Below, piece after piece: positions 35,519 to 44,938 of a stretch of DNA of 64,000 bases. The notes under the pieces were generated by a model that did no database searches, was not told the DNA's origin, and saw only the letters and a list, made by a program, of their open reading frames with translations. How positions within the stretch are numbered: position 1 is the stretch's first letter; every line of letters starts with the position of its first letter. Position numbers and translations under genes: made by a program. The stretch is from Clostridia bacterium (lineage in GTDB: Bacteria > Bacillota > Clostridia > Oscillospirales > Acutalibacteraceae): the NCBI GenBank assembly GCA_017410195.1, contig JAFQRF010000070.1:47399-111398 (forward strand), given 5' to 3'.

Positions 35519-35917
35519 TTATCCTAAATCCCAAACATTAAATATTGTTCCGTCATCAATGGTTGATGCCTCTCCGAATACTTCTGCGAAATCGTCTGAT
35601 TTTTCACCATCAAAAATCAGGCATTCGTTTTCTGTATCAACGGTGAAATAATATTCAGCTCCATCATTTGCTGCGAATTTTGCCGTGGTTTTGTCGGGCA
35701 TGCTGTAAGTACCTTCAATGAGCATATCGTCCATAACGTCGAAGGTTATAATGAATGTTTCATTATCCATGAGATATATTCTGGGGTAGTCATCTTCTTC
35801 TATGCAGTATACAGAGTCAGTAAGATTTCCGCCTCTGACCATAGCGGGCGCACATCCGTTGAGCATAACAACGAACGCAAGTATTAAGACTGCAAAGATT
35901 TTCTTGAAATGTTTCAT
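35519..35917 (-). CDS. Small lipoprotein of unknown function
   Basis: 132 residues from ATG 35917, 7 nt after AGGAGC; an upstream reading overlaps the YitT gene and is not needed. Lipobox LNGC near residue 20. The mature part is beta-rich and acidic, with repeated Asp/Glu-Tyr strands (CIEEDDYPRIYLMDNETF, GTYSMPDKTTAKFAA, GAEYYFTVDTE), a pattern of small lipocalin-like or META-like lipoproteins. It is last in the obg operon. No function can be given. Confidence 0.65.
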   Translation of the reverse strand: MKHFKKIFAVLILAFVVMLNGCAPAMVRGGNLTDSVYCIEEDDYPRIYLMDNETFIITFDVMDDMLIEGTYSMPDKTTAKFAANDGAEYYFTVDTENECLIFDGEKSDDFAEVFGEASTIDDGTIFNVWDLG

Positions 35918-35930
35918 TTTTTTTGCTCCT

Positions 35931-36788
35931 TTATATTGTCTTTTTAAAGCCTTTTCCGAGTATCTCGTTGGCTTCGCTAACGATAATGAATGTTTTGTCG
36001 TCAACGGATTTGACTGTTTTGATTATCCCTGAAATTTCATGCTTTCTTGCAACGCAGAGAAGAATATTTTTGCTGTCACCCGTGTATGCGCCGACTGCAG
36101 GAATAATCGAAACTCCTCTCGGCGACGAGCTGACAATTGCCTTTGAAACCTCGTCTGCTTTTTCGGAAACAATCATAAGCATCTTTCCGTTGCCCGTGCC
36201 GTAAATCATCGAGTCGATGACCTTTGTGCTGACGTAGATGAGGATGATTGCATAAAGACCGCTCTCAATGCTGCCGAAAACGAACATTCCTGCAGCAACA
36301 ACAATCGCATCCGCAATAAGAACAACGTTGCCGACCGTTATATGAGGCCATCGTTTGTGAGCGAGCCTTGCAACGATATCCGTACCTCCGCTGGTTGCGC
36401 CCGTAATCATTATAAGACCGAGTCCGGCGCCTTGGAAAATTCCGCAGAAAAGAGCGGCAAGAATCTTATTGCCCGTATACTCGGGTGCGAAAAGCGCAAC
36501 AACGTCAAGCGCCGTTGAAAGCAGGATTGTTACCCACAGCGTTCTTGCGACAAGCTGTTTACCGAGAAAAATCATCATCAATATCAGCAGGGGGATGTTG
36601 AGGGCAAAATTGACCGTACCGACGGGAACATCAAAAAGATAGTTCAGAATGACCGCAACACCCGTAACGCCGCTCTGAGCAATATCGTTGGGAACGGAGA
36701 AGCAGTTAACGCCGATTGAGTAAAGAACACAGCCGACAATCCACAGACCGTTATTTTTCAGCAGCTCAACTGCCTTCGTTTTATTCAT
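35931..36788 (-). CDS. YitT-family membrane protein (DUF161 + DUF2179)
   Basis: 285 residues with five or six membrane helices (NNGLWIVGCVLYSIGVNCFSV, VNFALNIPLLILMMIFLG, GAGLGLIMITGATSGGTDIVARL). The C-terminal 80 residues are the soluble DUF2179 domain (RGVSIIPAVGAYTGDSKNIL). Very common in Firmicutes; the transported or sensed molecule is unknown. Overlaps the mrnC stop by 8 nt. Confidence 0.85.
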   Translation of the reverse strand: MNKTKAVELLKNNGLWIVGCVLYSIGVNCFSVPNDIAQSGVTGVAVILNYLFDVPVGTVNFALNIPLLILMMIFLGKQLVARTLWVTILLSTALDVVALFAPEYTGNKILAALFCGIFQGAGLGLIMITGATSGGTDIVARLAHKRWPHITVGNVVLIADAIVVAAGMFVFGSIESGLYAIILIYVSTKVIDSMIYGTGNGKMLMIVSEKADEVSKAIVSSSPRGVSIIPAVGAYTGDSKNILLCVARKHEISGIIKTVKSVDDKTFIIVSEANEILGKGFKKTI

Positions 36789-37194
36789 ATTTTACCCCTT
36801 CATCTGTTTCTTTGATTGCGTTGAAAATTTCTCTGATTCTTTCTGTTTCGCCTTTGAGATAAAGCCAGCCGAAAAGACTTTCGAGTCCTGTTGCATAGTG
36901 GTAATCGGCACTTGATGCATGCTTGGGAATTGCTCCCGTGTGGGCGTTTCTGCCTCTTTTGAAAACCGCAAGTTCATCGTCGGTCAGCATTGGCATAATG
37001 CTTCTTATTCCGTCTGCCTGAGCCTTTGCACAGACTCTTTTGCTTGCAGTTGAATGGAGGTCTTTGACGGGTCTGTTTGCCTCGCAGATGAGTTCGCTTC
37101 TCACGAGCAGATCAAAAACCGTGTCGCCCATAAACGCAAGGGTCAGCGGACTGAGAGATGAAACGTCCGCCGTTTTTTCAAGTAATGAGTTCAA
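36781..37194 (-). CDS. mrnC: Mini-ribonuclease III
   Basis: 137 residues with a single RNase III-like domain and no double-strand RNA-binding domain. SPLTLAFMGDTVFDLLVRSEL carries the catalytic Asp (D24); RGRNAHTGAIPKHASSADYHYATGLESLFGWLYL holds the second acidic patch. It matures 23S rRNA ends in B. subtilis. It usually lies with cysS; here it follows obg. Confidence 0.9.
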   Translation of the reverse strand: MNSLLEKTADVSSLSPLTLAFMGDTVFDLLVRSELICEANRPVKDLHSTASKRVCAKAQADGIRSIMPMLTDDELAVFKRGRNAHTGAIPKHASSADYHYATGLESLFGWLYLKGETERIREIFNAIKETDEGVKYE

Positions 37195-37212
37195 ATATTT
37201 ATACCCCCGAAA

Positions 37213-38484
37213 TCAGTTGACAAAATCAAATTCAAGGTCGTAAATCGAAACGGTATCGCCCTCGTTGATTCCTCTTTCGCGCAGGGCATCTATGATGCCG
37301 CTTGAGATGAGAATTCTCTGAAAATACTGGAGCGATTCATAATCGTCAAGGTCTGTTCTCTGAAGAATTTTGAGAAGCCAGGGAGCTTCAACAAAATAAA
37401 TATCTTCCTCAACACGGATTGAGAAGCCTTTGTCGTTCTGCTTTTCAAACATTTCAAGAGGAATGTTTTCGGCTTCATATTTTTTGATGGGAGGAAGAGT
37501 CTGAAGCTTGTTCCACACGGTGTTGATAAGTTCTTGCGTACCCTCAAGAATGGGTGCGCACATTGTATGGTATTCGTAGCCCTTTTCGGTGAAATATTTC
37601 TCGAGTCTTTCGAGCTGTTCATCGGTTGCAAGGTCAATTTTGTTTGCTGCAACAATCTGAGGACGTTTTGCAAGCTCGGGGTCGAACTTTTCAAGCTCCT
37701 TGTTGATGATTTCAAAATCTTCAATCGGATCTCTGCCCTCGCTGCCTGCGGCATCAACAATGTGAACAAGCAGTCTGCAGCGGTCAACATGACGGAGAAA
37801 TTCGTGACCGAGTCCCACTCCGTCACCTGCACCTTCGATAAGACCGGGAATATCCGCCATAACAAACGAGCTGCCCTCGCCGAGCGATACAACGCCGAGA
37901 ACGGGGGTAAGAGTTGTAAAATGGTAATTTGCAATTATGGGCTTTGCCTGACTGACAACCGAAACAAGTGTTGACTTGCCTACGTTCGGGAAGCCGAGCA
38001 GACCGACATCCGCAAGAAGCTTCAGTTCAAGACTGACCTCCCATTCTTCGCCGGGAGTACCGTTTTTTGCGAATCTCGGCACCTGCCTTGTGGGTGTTGC
38101 AAAGTGGGGATTTCCCCATCCTCCTCTGCCGCCCTTTGCAGCAATGAAAGGCTCATCGCCCGACATATCTGCCATAACAGCGCCGCTTTCAACCTCACGG
38201 ATTATTGTTCCTCTGGGAACTTTAATCACAAGGTCTTCGCCGCCTCTGCCATTTTTGCGCCCGCCCGAACCGTTTTCGCCGTTTGAAGCGGTGTATTTTC
38301 TTTTATAGCGGAAATCGGCAAGGGTTGCGAGGTTGTCGTCAACCTGAAAAACAATATTGCCGCCTCTGCCGCCGTCGCCGCCATCGGGTCCGCCTGCAGC
38401 AACGTATTTTTCTCTCCGGAAGCTGACAGCACCGTTGCCGCCGCTGCCTGCTTTTATTTTTATTTTCGCAATATCAACAAACAT
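37213..38484 (-). CDS. obg: GTPase Obg
   Basis: 423 residues. The glycine-rich Obg fold (FVDIAKIKIKAGSGGNGAVSFRREKY, GGPDGGDGGRGGNI), the G domain (GFPNVGKSTL, DIPGLIEGAGDGVGLG, ANKIDL) and a C-terminal OCT/TGS-like domain (residues about 350-423) in the usual order. Acts in 50S subunit assembly and stress and sporulation signalling. First gene of an obg-mrnC-yitT-lipoprotein unit. Confidence 0.95.
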   Translation of the reverse strand: MFVDIAKIKIKAGSGGNGAVSFRREKYVAAGGPDGGDGGRGGNIVFQVDDNLATLADFRYKRKYTASNGENGSGGRKNGRGGEDLVIKVPRGTIIREVESGAVMADMSGDEPFIAAKGGRGGWGNPHFATPTRQVPRFAKNGTPGEEWEVSLELKLLADVGLLGFPNVGKSTLVSVVSQAKPIIANYHFTTLTPVLGVVSLGEGSSFVMADIPGLIEGAGDGVGLGHEFLRHVDRCRLLVHIVDAAGSEGRDPIEDFEIINKELEKFDPELAKRPQIVAANKIDLATDEQLERLEKYFTEKGYEYHTMCAPILEGTQELINTVWNKLQTLPPIKKYEAENIPLEMFEKQNDKGFSIRVEEDIYFVEAPWLLKILQRTDLDDYESLQYFQRILISSGIIDALRERGINEGDTVSIYDLEFDFVN

Positions 38485-38524
38485 TTTTCATTTTCCTTCT
38501 TTTAGATATATGTTTACATTATGC

Positions 38525-38553
38525 ATTATACCCCATAATTCAAAGATTTACAA
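38525..38553 (-). promoter_or_regulatory. Sigma-A promoter of the obg operon
   Basis: On the minus strand TTGTAA (38553-38548), 17 bp, TATAAT (38530-38525), about 40 bp before the obg start. Confidence 0.6.
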
Positions 38554-38624
38554 TAGCTTTTTGAGCCTCTTTCAAAAAACTTTAATTGTTTACAAAATTT
38601 TTACTATTATTTTTATAAAATATG

Positions 38625-38633
38625 TGCTATAAT
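38625..38633 (+). promoter_or_regulatory. Extended -10 promoter of the DUF512-der-ruv operon
   Basis: TGCTATAAT, an extended -10, with TATAAT at 38628-38633, 41 bp before the ATG. No convincing -35 is present, as is usual for extended -10 promoters. Confidence 0.5.
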
Positions 38634-38674
38634 ATTTTGAATATCAAAATGGGTGAGTATCGGCAGGTGAAAGA

Positions 38675-39985
38675 ATGGCTGTTTTAATCAGCGGAGTGCA
38701 AACGGGCAGCATTGCTCAAAAGAAAAAAATCAGTAAAGGCGACAGATTAATAAGCATCAACGGCAACGAGATAAACGATGTTCTGGATTACCGTTTTTAT
38801 ATAAACGAAACAAAGCTTATTCTTTCGCTTGAAACGGCAGACGGCAAATCAAAGCTTGCAATGATAAAAAAAGGCGAGTTTGAGGATATAGGTCTGGAGT
38901 TTGAAACATACCTTATGGACAAGCAGAGGAGCTGCAAAAACAAATGCATTTTCTGCTTTATTGACCAGCTTCCGAAGGGACTGCGCAAGAGCCTTTATTT
39001 CAAGGATGACGATTCAAGGCTTTCGTTCCTTTTCGGAAACTATATAACGCTCACAAATCTGACCGACAGCGAAGCTGAGCGCATAATCAAAATGCACATC
39101 AGCCCCGTCAACATTTCGATTCAGACGATGAACCCCGAGCTTCGTGTGAAGATGATGGCAAACCCAAAGGCAGGCGAATCACTTAAATATCTTTATCGTT
39201 TCGCGGAAGCGGGAATAGCAATCAATACTCAGCTTGTGCTTTGCCCGGGAATAAATGACGGTAAGGAACTGGAATTCAGCCTCAATGAGCTTTCAAAGCT
39301 TTATCCCGCAGTGCAGAGCATTGCGGCGGTACCCGTCGGACTTTCCGACCACAGAGATGGGCTTTATCCCATTGAGCCGTATACCGAAAAAACGGCAGGG
39401 GGCACAATTGACCTGATTGACCGCTTCAACGAAAAATTCAAAGAAGAACACGGCGAAATCATTGCATATGCTGCGGATGAATTTTATCTCAAAGCAAAAA
39501 GAAAAATGCCCGATGCGGAATATTATAATGACTTTCCGCAGCTTGAAAACGGAGTCGGAATGTGGGCGCTCCTCAAATCGGAATTCGAGGATGCTCTTGA
39601 AAACTGTGAAATAACCGAACTTGACCGCCGTGTGACTGCGGTTACGGGCAGGGCGGCGTATCCGCTGATATCGGCTCTCGCAAGGAAGGCGGAAGAAAAA
39701 ATAAAAGGTCTTAAGGTCAACGTTGTTGCGGCTGAAAACAGACTTCTCGGATCAATGATAACTGTTTCGGGTCTGCTGTGCGGAGCTGATATTGCGGCAG
39801 CGGTTGACGGGACTGATCTCGGTGAGGAGCTTATCATCCCGCCCAACTGTCTGAGAAGTGAGGGTGATATGTTTCTCGACGATATGACGGTTGAAGAGCT
39901 TTCGGATAAATTGAAAATAAGAATTACACAGAACGGACCCGGCGGAGAGGATTTGCTTTCCGCTTTTACAGGAGGGATTTTATAA
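38675..39985 (+). CDS. DUF512-containing radical SAM-like iron-sulfur protein
   Basis: 436 residues: an N-terminal PDZ-like domain (ISKGDRLISINGNEINDVLDY), a radical SAM-like core with CKNKCIFCFIDQLPKGLRKSLYFKDDD (C-x3-C-x2-C near residues 88-95), then the DUF512 region ending in IRITQNGPGGEDLL. The gene is almost always next to der in clostridia, as here (1-nt gap), and the function is unproven; a tie to ribosome or translation work is inferred from that conserved linkage. Confidence 0.87.
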   Translation: MAVLISGVQTGSIAQKKKISKGDRLISINGNEINDVLDYRFYINETKLILSLETADGKSKLAMIKKGEFEDIGLEFETYLMDKQRSCKNKCIFCFIDQLPKGLRKSLYFKDDDSRLSFLFGNYITLTNLTDSEAERIIKMHISPVNISIQTMNPELRVKMMANPKAGESLKYLYRFAEAGIAINTQLVLCPGINDGKELEFSLNELSKLYPAVQSIAAVPVGLSDHRDGLYPIEPYTEKTAGGTIDLIDRFNEKFKEEHGEIIAYAADEFYLKAKRKMPDAEYYNDFPQLENGVGMWALLKSEFEDALENCEITELDRRVTAVTGRAAYPLISALARKAEEKIKGLKVNVVAAENRLLGSMITVSGLLCGADIAAAVDGTDLGEELIIPPNCLRSEGDMFLDDMTVEELSDKLKIRITQNGPGGEDLLSAFTGGIL

Positions 39986-39986
39986 T

Positions 39987-41315
39987 ATGGCAGGTAATGT
40001 TGTTGCGATTGTCGGCAGACCGAATGTCGGCAAATCGACGCTTTTCAATAAGCTTGTGGGTGCAAGGCTCTCGATAGTCGATGACACCCCGGGAGTAACA
40101 AGAGACCGCATTTACGGCGACTGCGAGTGGCTTGGCAGGCATTTTATGCTTATCGATACCGGTGGTATTGAACCATATTCGGATGATATCATCCTCAAAC
40201 AGATGAGAAGACAGGCTCAGCTTGCAATCGACAGCGCAGACGTAATTATTCTCGTCACGGATATCCGTACGGGTGTTGTTGCAACCGACAGTGAGGTTGC
40301 GGCGATGCTCCAGAAGAGCGGTAAGCCCGTTATTCTCTGCGTCAACAAGTGCGATACTCCGGGTGAGCTTCCTCCCGATTACTATGAATTTTATAATCTC
40401 GGTCTCGGTGATCCGATGCCCGTTTCGTCGGTGCACGGTATGGGTACGGGCGACCTTCTTGATGAGGTACTCAAGTATCTCCCCGAAGAGGAAACAGAGG
40501 AAGACGAAGACGACGCAATTAAGGTTGCCGTTATCGGTAAGCCCAATGCGGGCAAATCATCGCTTGTCAACGCCGTACTCGGCGAAGACAGAATGATTGT
40601 TTCCGACATCGCAGGCACAACCCGAGATGCAACGGATTCGATTGTTGAAAACGAACACGGAAAGTTTGTTTTTATCGATACTGCGGGGCTTCGCAGAAAG
40701 AGCCGCGTTTATGACCAGATAGAGAAATATTCGGTTATCCGTGCAAGGATGGCGGTTGAAAGAGCGCAGGTATGTGTTATTATGATTGATGCAACCGAAG
40801 GCTTTACCGAGCAGGACTCAAAGGTTGCGGGCATTGCTCACGAAATGGGCAAGGCATGCATTATCGCCGTCAATAAATGGGATGCCGTTGAAAAAGACGG
40901 CAAGACCATGGACAGCATGAGAAAACAGCTTATGAAGGATTTCTCATTCATGAGTTATGCTCCGATAATCTTCATCTCCGCAAAGGAAAAAATCAGACTT
41001 GACCGTCTGTTTGAGCTTATCAAGTTTGTTGATACACAGAACGCAATGCGTATCTCAACGGGCAAACTCAACGACGTGCTTGCGGACGCAACGGCGAGAG
41101 TTCAGCCGCCGTCGGACAAAGGTAAGCGCCTCAAGATTTACTATATGACCCAGGCTTCAACAAGACCGCCGACATTCGTGTGCTTTGTCAATAATGCCGA
41201 GCTTTTCCACTACAGCTATCAGCGTTATCTTGACAATCAGATAAGAGAGGTTTTCGGCCTTGAAGGCACGCCCACAAGAATGGTAATCCGTGAAAGAGAG
41301 TCGAACAAAAAATGA
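39987..41315 (+). CDS. der: Ribosome assembly GTPase Der (EngA)
   Basis: 442 residues with two tandem G domains: GRPNVGKSTLFNKL / DTPGVTRDR and GKPNAGKSSLVNAV / DIAGTTRDA, NKCD and NKWD guanine motifs, and a KH-like C-terminal domain (about 360-440). Needed for 50S assembly. Ends overlapping the ruvC start by 4 nt. Confidence 0.96.
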   Translation: MAGNVVAIVGRPNVGKSTLFNKLVGARLSIVDDTPGVTRDRIYGDCEWLGRHFMLIDTGGIEPYSDDIILKQMRRQAQLAIDSADVIILVTDIRTGVVATDSEVAAMLQKSGKPVILCVNKCDTPGELPPDYYEFYNLGLGDPMPVSSVHGMGTGDLLDEVLKYLPEEETEEDEDDAIKVAVIGKPNAGKSSLVNAVLGEDRMIVSDIAGTTRDATDSIVENEHGKFVFIDTAGLRRKSRVYDQIEKYSVIRARMAVERAQVCVIMIDATEGFTEQDSKVAGIAHEMGKACIIAVNKWDAVEKDGKTMDSMRKQLMKDFSFMSYAPIIFISAKEKIRLDRLFELIKFVDTQNAMRISTGKLNDVLADATARVQPPSDKGKRLKIYYMTQASTRPPTFVCFVNNAELFHYSYQRYLDNQIREVFGLEGTPTRMVIRERESNKK

Positions 41316-41809
41316 TAGTTCTCGGAATTGACCCGGGATATGCGATAGTCGGTTACGGAGTGGTTGAATATCACAACAATCATTTCAGAATGCTGGATTT
41401 CGGCGCAATAACAACCGAGGCGCATACTCCGTTTAACGAAAGACTCGAAAGAATATATAATTGCATGTGTATGCTGATTGACAGATACCATCCCGATGCA
41501 CTGGCAATCGAAAAGCTTTTTTTCAACACCAATCAGAAAACGGCGATTGACGTTGCACAGGCGAGGGGAGTGCTTGCGCTTGCGGCTCAGCAGGCAAGGA
41601 TGCCGATTTTTGAATATACACCGCTTCAGGTAAAGCAGAGCGTTGTCGGTTACGGCAGGGCGGAGAAGAAGCAGGTTCAGGAGATGACGAGAGTCATGCT
41701 CAATCTCGAAAAAATCCCCAAACCCGACGATGCCGCCGATGCTCTTGCGATGGCTATCTGCCACTGCCACAGCGCAGGCTCGCTGATCGGTTCGCTGCGG
41801 TCGCGGTGA
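41312..41809 (+). CDS. ruvC: Holliday-junction endonuclease RuvC
   Basis: 165 residues. GIDPGYAIVGYGVVEY has the first catalytic Asp (D7), AIEKLFFNTNQKTAIDVAQARG the Glu, and PDDAADALAMAICHCHS the last acidic pair. Cuts the crossover together with RuvAB. A 200-bp stretch with repeats separates it from ruvA. Confidence 0.94.
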   Translation: MIVLGIDPGYAIVGYGVVEYHNNHFRMLDFGAITTEAHTPFNERLERIYNCMCMLIDRYHPDALAIEKLFFNTNQKTAIDVAQARGVLALAAQQARMPIFEYTPLQVKQSVVGYGRAEKKQVQEMTRVMLNLEKIPKPDDAADALAMAICHCHSAGSLIGSLRSR

Positions 41810-41852
41810 TAATTCGCAATAAAAAATTAAAACGAATAATGAATAATCTCGG

Positions 41853-41961
41853 AAGGGCTTCGCCCTTACCCGATTGCGTAAATGAATAAACGTAGGGCGG
41901 CTTGCCCTCAAGCCGCCGCGGATTACAAATAATTGCAACGGCGGGATGTGGGCATCCCGCC
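41853..41961. repeat. Three hairpin repeats between ruvC and ruvA
   Basis: Perfect hairpins lie at 41853-41867 (AAGGGC/GCCCTT), 41896-41917 (GGCGGCTTG/CAAGCCGCC) and 41940-41961 (GGCGGGATG/CATCCCGCC). The second and third start with GTAGGGCGG in opposite orientation. The surrounding 41810-42010 has no gene. The same arms recur at 53528-53548 and the same GGGCGG start at 55901, so this is an interspersed element family in the genome. Confidence 0.7.
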
Positions 41962-42010
41962 CTACTCCGAATTATCCGTTTTACTCTTAATCAAAAACAA
42001 GGAGCAAAAA

Positions 42011-42619
42011 ATGTTCTACAGCTTAACAGGAAAAATTGTTTTTATCGATGAAAACAGCGTTGCGCTTGAATGCGGCGGCGTTGCTTTCAGACTTTACACA
42101 ACCTTGAACACGCTCAGAAAGTGCGCCGATATCGGTCAGACACAGACTCTCTATACCCACCTCAATGTGCGTGAGGATGCGCTCGATCTTTTCGGCTTTG
42201 CCGATAAGAATGAACTCGACTGCTTCAAGATGCTCACTGGTGTTTCGGGTGTAGGTCCCAAGGCAGGGCTTGCGATTCTTTCGCAGCTTACTCCCGATAT
42301 GCTCGCCGTCAGTGTTGCGGGCGGAGACGTGAAGGCGATTACCGCCGCACAGGGAGTAGGTCCCAAAATTGCGCAGAGAATCGTGCTTGAGCTCAAGGGC
42401 AAGCTCGATGTCTTTGCGACAAGCTCCGAAGCTCTCGGCAATATTGCCGCCGCTCAGAAGGCAACTGTCAGCTATGCGGGCGAGGATGCGGTCAATGCTC
42501 TCGTCATGCTCGGTTACAGCAAATCCGAGGCAAGCATTGCGGTCGGCAGACTCGACGGAAATCTTTCAACCGAAGAAATGATAAAGCAGGCTCTCAAGGT
42601 GCTTGCAAAGAACATATAA
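42011..42619 (+). CDS. ruvA: Holliday-junction helicase subunit RuvA
   Basis: 202 residues from ATG 42011, with AAGGAG 7 nt before; the longer reading crosses the repeat region. Starts FYSLTGKIVFIDENSVALECGGVAFRL (OB fold), two helix-hairpin-helix motifs (KMLTGVSGVGPKAGLAIL and ITAAQGVGPKIAQRIVLELK), and a C-terminal three-helix domain that contacts RuvB. Confidence 0.94.
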   Translation: MFYSLTGKIVFIDENSVALECGGVAFRLYTTLNTLRKCADIGQTQTLYTHLNVREDALDLFGFADKNELDCFKMLTGVSGVGPKAGLAILSQLTPDMLAVSVAGGDVKAITAAQGVGPKIAQRIVLELKGKLDVFATSSEALGNIAAAQKATVSYAGEDAVNALVMLGYSKSEASIAVGRLDGNLSTEEMIKQALKVLAKNI

Positions 42620-42631
42620 AGGAGGAACATT

Positions 42632-43663
42632 ATGGATTTTGATTTTGAAAACAGAATTGTTGCTCCCGAATTTTCATCCGCAGAGGATAATGATATAGAA
42701 ATTTCACTCCGACCCAAAGAACTCGGTGAATATATCGGTCAGGACAAGGTTAAGGAGAATCTTTCGATATATATTGAAGCGGCGCGCCGCAGAAACGAGC
42801 CGCTTGACCACGTTTTGCTCTACGGACCTCCGGGTCTGGGCAAAACAACTCTCGCAGGAATCATTGCCAACGAAATGGGAGTCAATTTCCGTGTCACAAG
42901 CGGCCCAGCCATCGAGAAACCGGGCGACCTTGCCGCACTTCTGACCAATCTCAACGAGGGCGATGTACTTTTTATTGATGAAATCCACCGCCTTTCCAGA
43001 GCGGTTGAAGAAGTGCTTTACCCTGCAATGGAGGATAACGTGCTTGATATCATCATCGGCAAAGGCCCTTCCGCACGCTCGATAAGACTTGATTTGCACA
43101 AGTTCACCCTTGTCGGCGCAACAACAAGAGCAGGTCAGCTCAGCGCACCTCTGCGCGACCGTTTCGGAGTTATTCTCCGCTTGGAGCTTTATAGTCCCGA
43201 GCAGCTTTCGCAGATTGTCAACCGAAGTGCAGGCATTCTTGATATCGATATCGACCCGATGGGTGCGCTCGAAATCGCATCCCGTTCAAGAGGCACTCCG
43301 CGAATCGCAAACAGACTCCTCAAGAGAGCAAGGGATTTCGCCCAGGTTATGTGTGACGGCGAAATCACCAAAGAAGCTTCATCGCTTGCGCTCGACAGAA
43401 TGGAAATCGATGCACTCGGTCTTGACTCGATTGACAGACTGATACTCAAAACGATGATAAAGAATTATAACGGCGGTCCCGTCGGACTAGAAACAATAGC
43501 GGCGGCTATCGGAGAGGAAGCCGTTACCATAGAAGATGTTTATGAACCGTATCTGATGCAGGTGGGCTTTCTGAGCCGTACACCGAGAGGCAGAATGGTT
43601 ACTCCCGCAGGCTATGCGCATCTCGGAATGACGATGCCCGGTCAGCAGAGAATGGATGTGTGA
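42632..43663 (+). CDS. ruvB: Holliday-junction helicase motor RuvB
   Basis: 343 residues. Walker [15 protein letters not shown], Walker [24 protein letters not shown], sensor [18 protein letters not shown] and a C-terminal winged helix ([21 protein letters not shown]). ATP-driven branch migration with RuvA. Ribosome site AAGGAGGAAC is strong. Confidence 0.96.
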   Translation: MDFDFENRIVAPEFSSAEDNDIEISLRPKELGEYIGQDKVKENLSIYIEAARRRNEPLDHVLLYGPPGLGKTTLAGIIANEMGVNFRVTSGPAIEKPGDLAALLTNLNEGDVLFIDEIHRLSRAVEEVLYPAMEDNVLDIIIGKGPSARSIRLDLHKFTLVGATTRAGQLSAPLRDRFGVILRLELYSPEQLSQIVNRSAGILDIDIDPMGALEIASRSRGTPRIANRLLKRARDFAQVMCDGEITKEASSLALDRMEIDALGLDSIDRLILKTMIKNYNGGPVGLETIAAAIGEEAVTIEDVYEPYLMQVGFLSRTPRGRMVTPAGYAHLGMTMPGQQRMDV

Positions 43664-43664
43664 T

Positions 43665-44543
43665 ATGAGAAAAGCAGACAACTGGATTGATTACGAGCTT
43701 ATCGACTGCTCCGACGGCGAAAGGCTCGAGCGCTGGGGCGATATTATCCTTGTGCGCCCCGACCCACAGGTAATCTGGAAAACTCCGAAGGAAAATCCGC
43801 TCTGGTACAATCCCCATGCGATTTATAACCGCTCCAACACGGGCGGCGGCAGCTGGAGAGTGTGCAAAAAGATGCCCGACGTCTGGCAGATAGGTCTTGA
43901 TGACCTCAGATTCAACATAAAAACAATGGGCTTCAAGCATACCGGTCTTTTCCCCGAGCAGGCTGTTAACTGGAAGATGACTGCGGATATAATAAAGAAT
44001 GCGGGCAGACCCGTCAAGGTGCTTAATCTTTTCGCATATACGGGCGGAGCAACCGTTGCCGCACTCAATGCGGGTGCGAGCGTGACTCATGTTGACGCTT
44101 CAAAGGGCATGACCCTCTGGGCAAAGGAGAATGCGGCGGCAAGCAAGCTCTCCGATGCTCCCGTCAGATGGCTTGTTGACGACTGCATCAAGTTTGTTCA
44201 GCGTGAAATCCGCAGAGGCAATAAATATGATATCATCATCATGGACCCCCCGTCATACGGCAGAGGTCCGGGCGGCGAGGTCTGGAAGCTCGAAAATGAA
44301 GTTTATGATTTCGTCGAGCTTTGCTCACAGCTTCTTTATGAGGATTCGCTGATGGTGCTGATTAATTCTTACACAACGGGTCTTTCACCCAGCGTTATGG
44401 AATATATTCTCGGTGAAACCGTGCAGAAGCAGTTCGGCGGCTCAACTCAGAGCGATGAAATCGGAATTCCCGTTTCGTCAAAGCCGGGCAGAGTGCTTCC
44501 CTGCGGTGCAAGCGCAATATGGCTCGGAAAGGGTGCAAAATAA
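43665..44543 (+). CDS. Class I SAM-dependent methyltransferase (RlmK/RlmI-like)
   Basis: 292 residues from ATG 43665, 2 nt after ruvB; an earlier in-frame ATG lies inside ruvB. Landmarks: KVLNLFAYTGGATVAALNAGASVTHVDASKG (SAM loop and acidic strand), then IIIMDPPSYGRGPGGEVWKLE, the DPPSYGRG loop typical of RNA methyltransferases. The family methylates rRNA bases or a linked protein; the PUA domain of RlmI is missing, so the exact site is uncertain. Ends at the start of the next gene. Confidence 0.8.
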   Translation: MRKADNWIDYELIDCSDGERLERWGDIILVRPDPQVIWKTPKENPLWYNPHAIYNRSNTGGGSWRVCKKMPDVWQIGLDDLRFNIKTMGFKHTGLFPEQAVNWKMTADIIKNAGRPVKVLNLFAYTGGATVAALNAGASVTHVDASKGMTLWAKENAAASKLSDAPVRWLVDDCIKFVQREIRRGNKYDIIIMDPPSYGRGPGGEVWKLENEVYDFVELCSQLLYEDSLMVLINSYTTGLSPSVMEYILGETVQKQFGGSTQSDEIGIPVSSKPGRVLPCGASAIWLGKGAK

Positions 44544-44923
44544 TGAAAAGCATAAAACCCGGCAGAGGTCCGTCTTTTATGGGCGGAGTTATGGGAATTG
44601 CAGGAGCGCTTTTCGGAGTGTTCTGGCTTGTCATGGCAATTGCCGGCGGTGCGTGGTTTATGGCTCCGTTCGGATTAATCTTTATCGGCGTCGCTGTTGT
44701 TCAGGCAATTTACAACTTCAAAAATGCAACGGGCAAAAACCGTTATTCACAGTATGATATAACCGACGCAAACGAAGAGCTTGACCCCTGGGATGAGAAA
44801 TTCGGAGAAAAAAGGCAGACAGAGGTCAGCGATTCAGGGATAAACAGATTTTGTCCCTATTGCGGAGCAAAAGCTGAAGCCGACTATGAATTCTGCAGCA
44901 AATGCGGAAAGAAACTACCTTAA
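44543..44923 (+). CDS. Small membrane protein with a C-terminal zinc ribbon
   Basis: 126 residues from ATG 44543, overlapping the methyltransferase stop. Two membrane helices (FMGGVMGIAGALFGVFWLVM and GGAWFMAPFGLIFIGVAVV) are followed by a polar linker and a zinc ribbon CPYCGAKAEADYEFCSKCGK. Role unknown; such proteins are common in clostridia. Confidence 0.72.
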   Translation: MKSIKPGRGPSFMGGVMGIAGALFGVFWLVMAIAGGAWFMAPFGLIFIGVAVVQAIYNFKNATGKNRYSQYDITDANEELDPWDEKFGEKRQTEVSDSGINRFCPYCGAKAEADYEFCSKCGKKLP

Positions 44924-44938
44924 TTCAGGACTTTTATT

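Noticed and set aside
41237-41938. Minus-strand frame of 233 codons across ruvC
   Set aside because: Antisense to ruvC with its complete catalytic motifs and continuing into the repeat region; no start signal.
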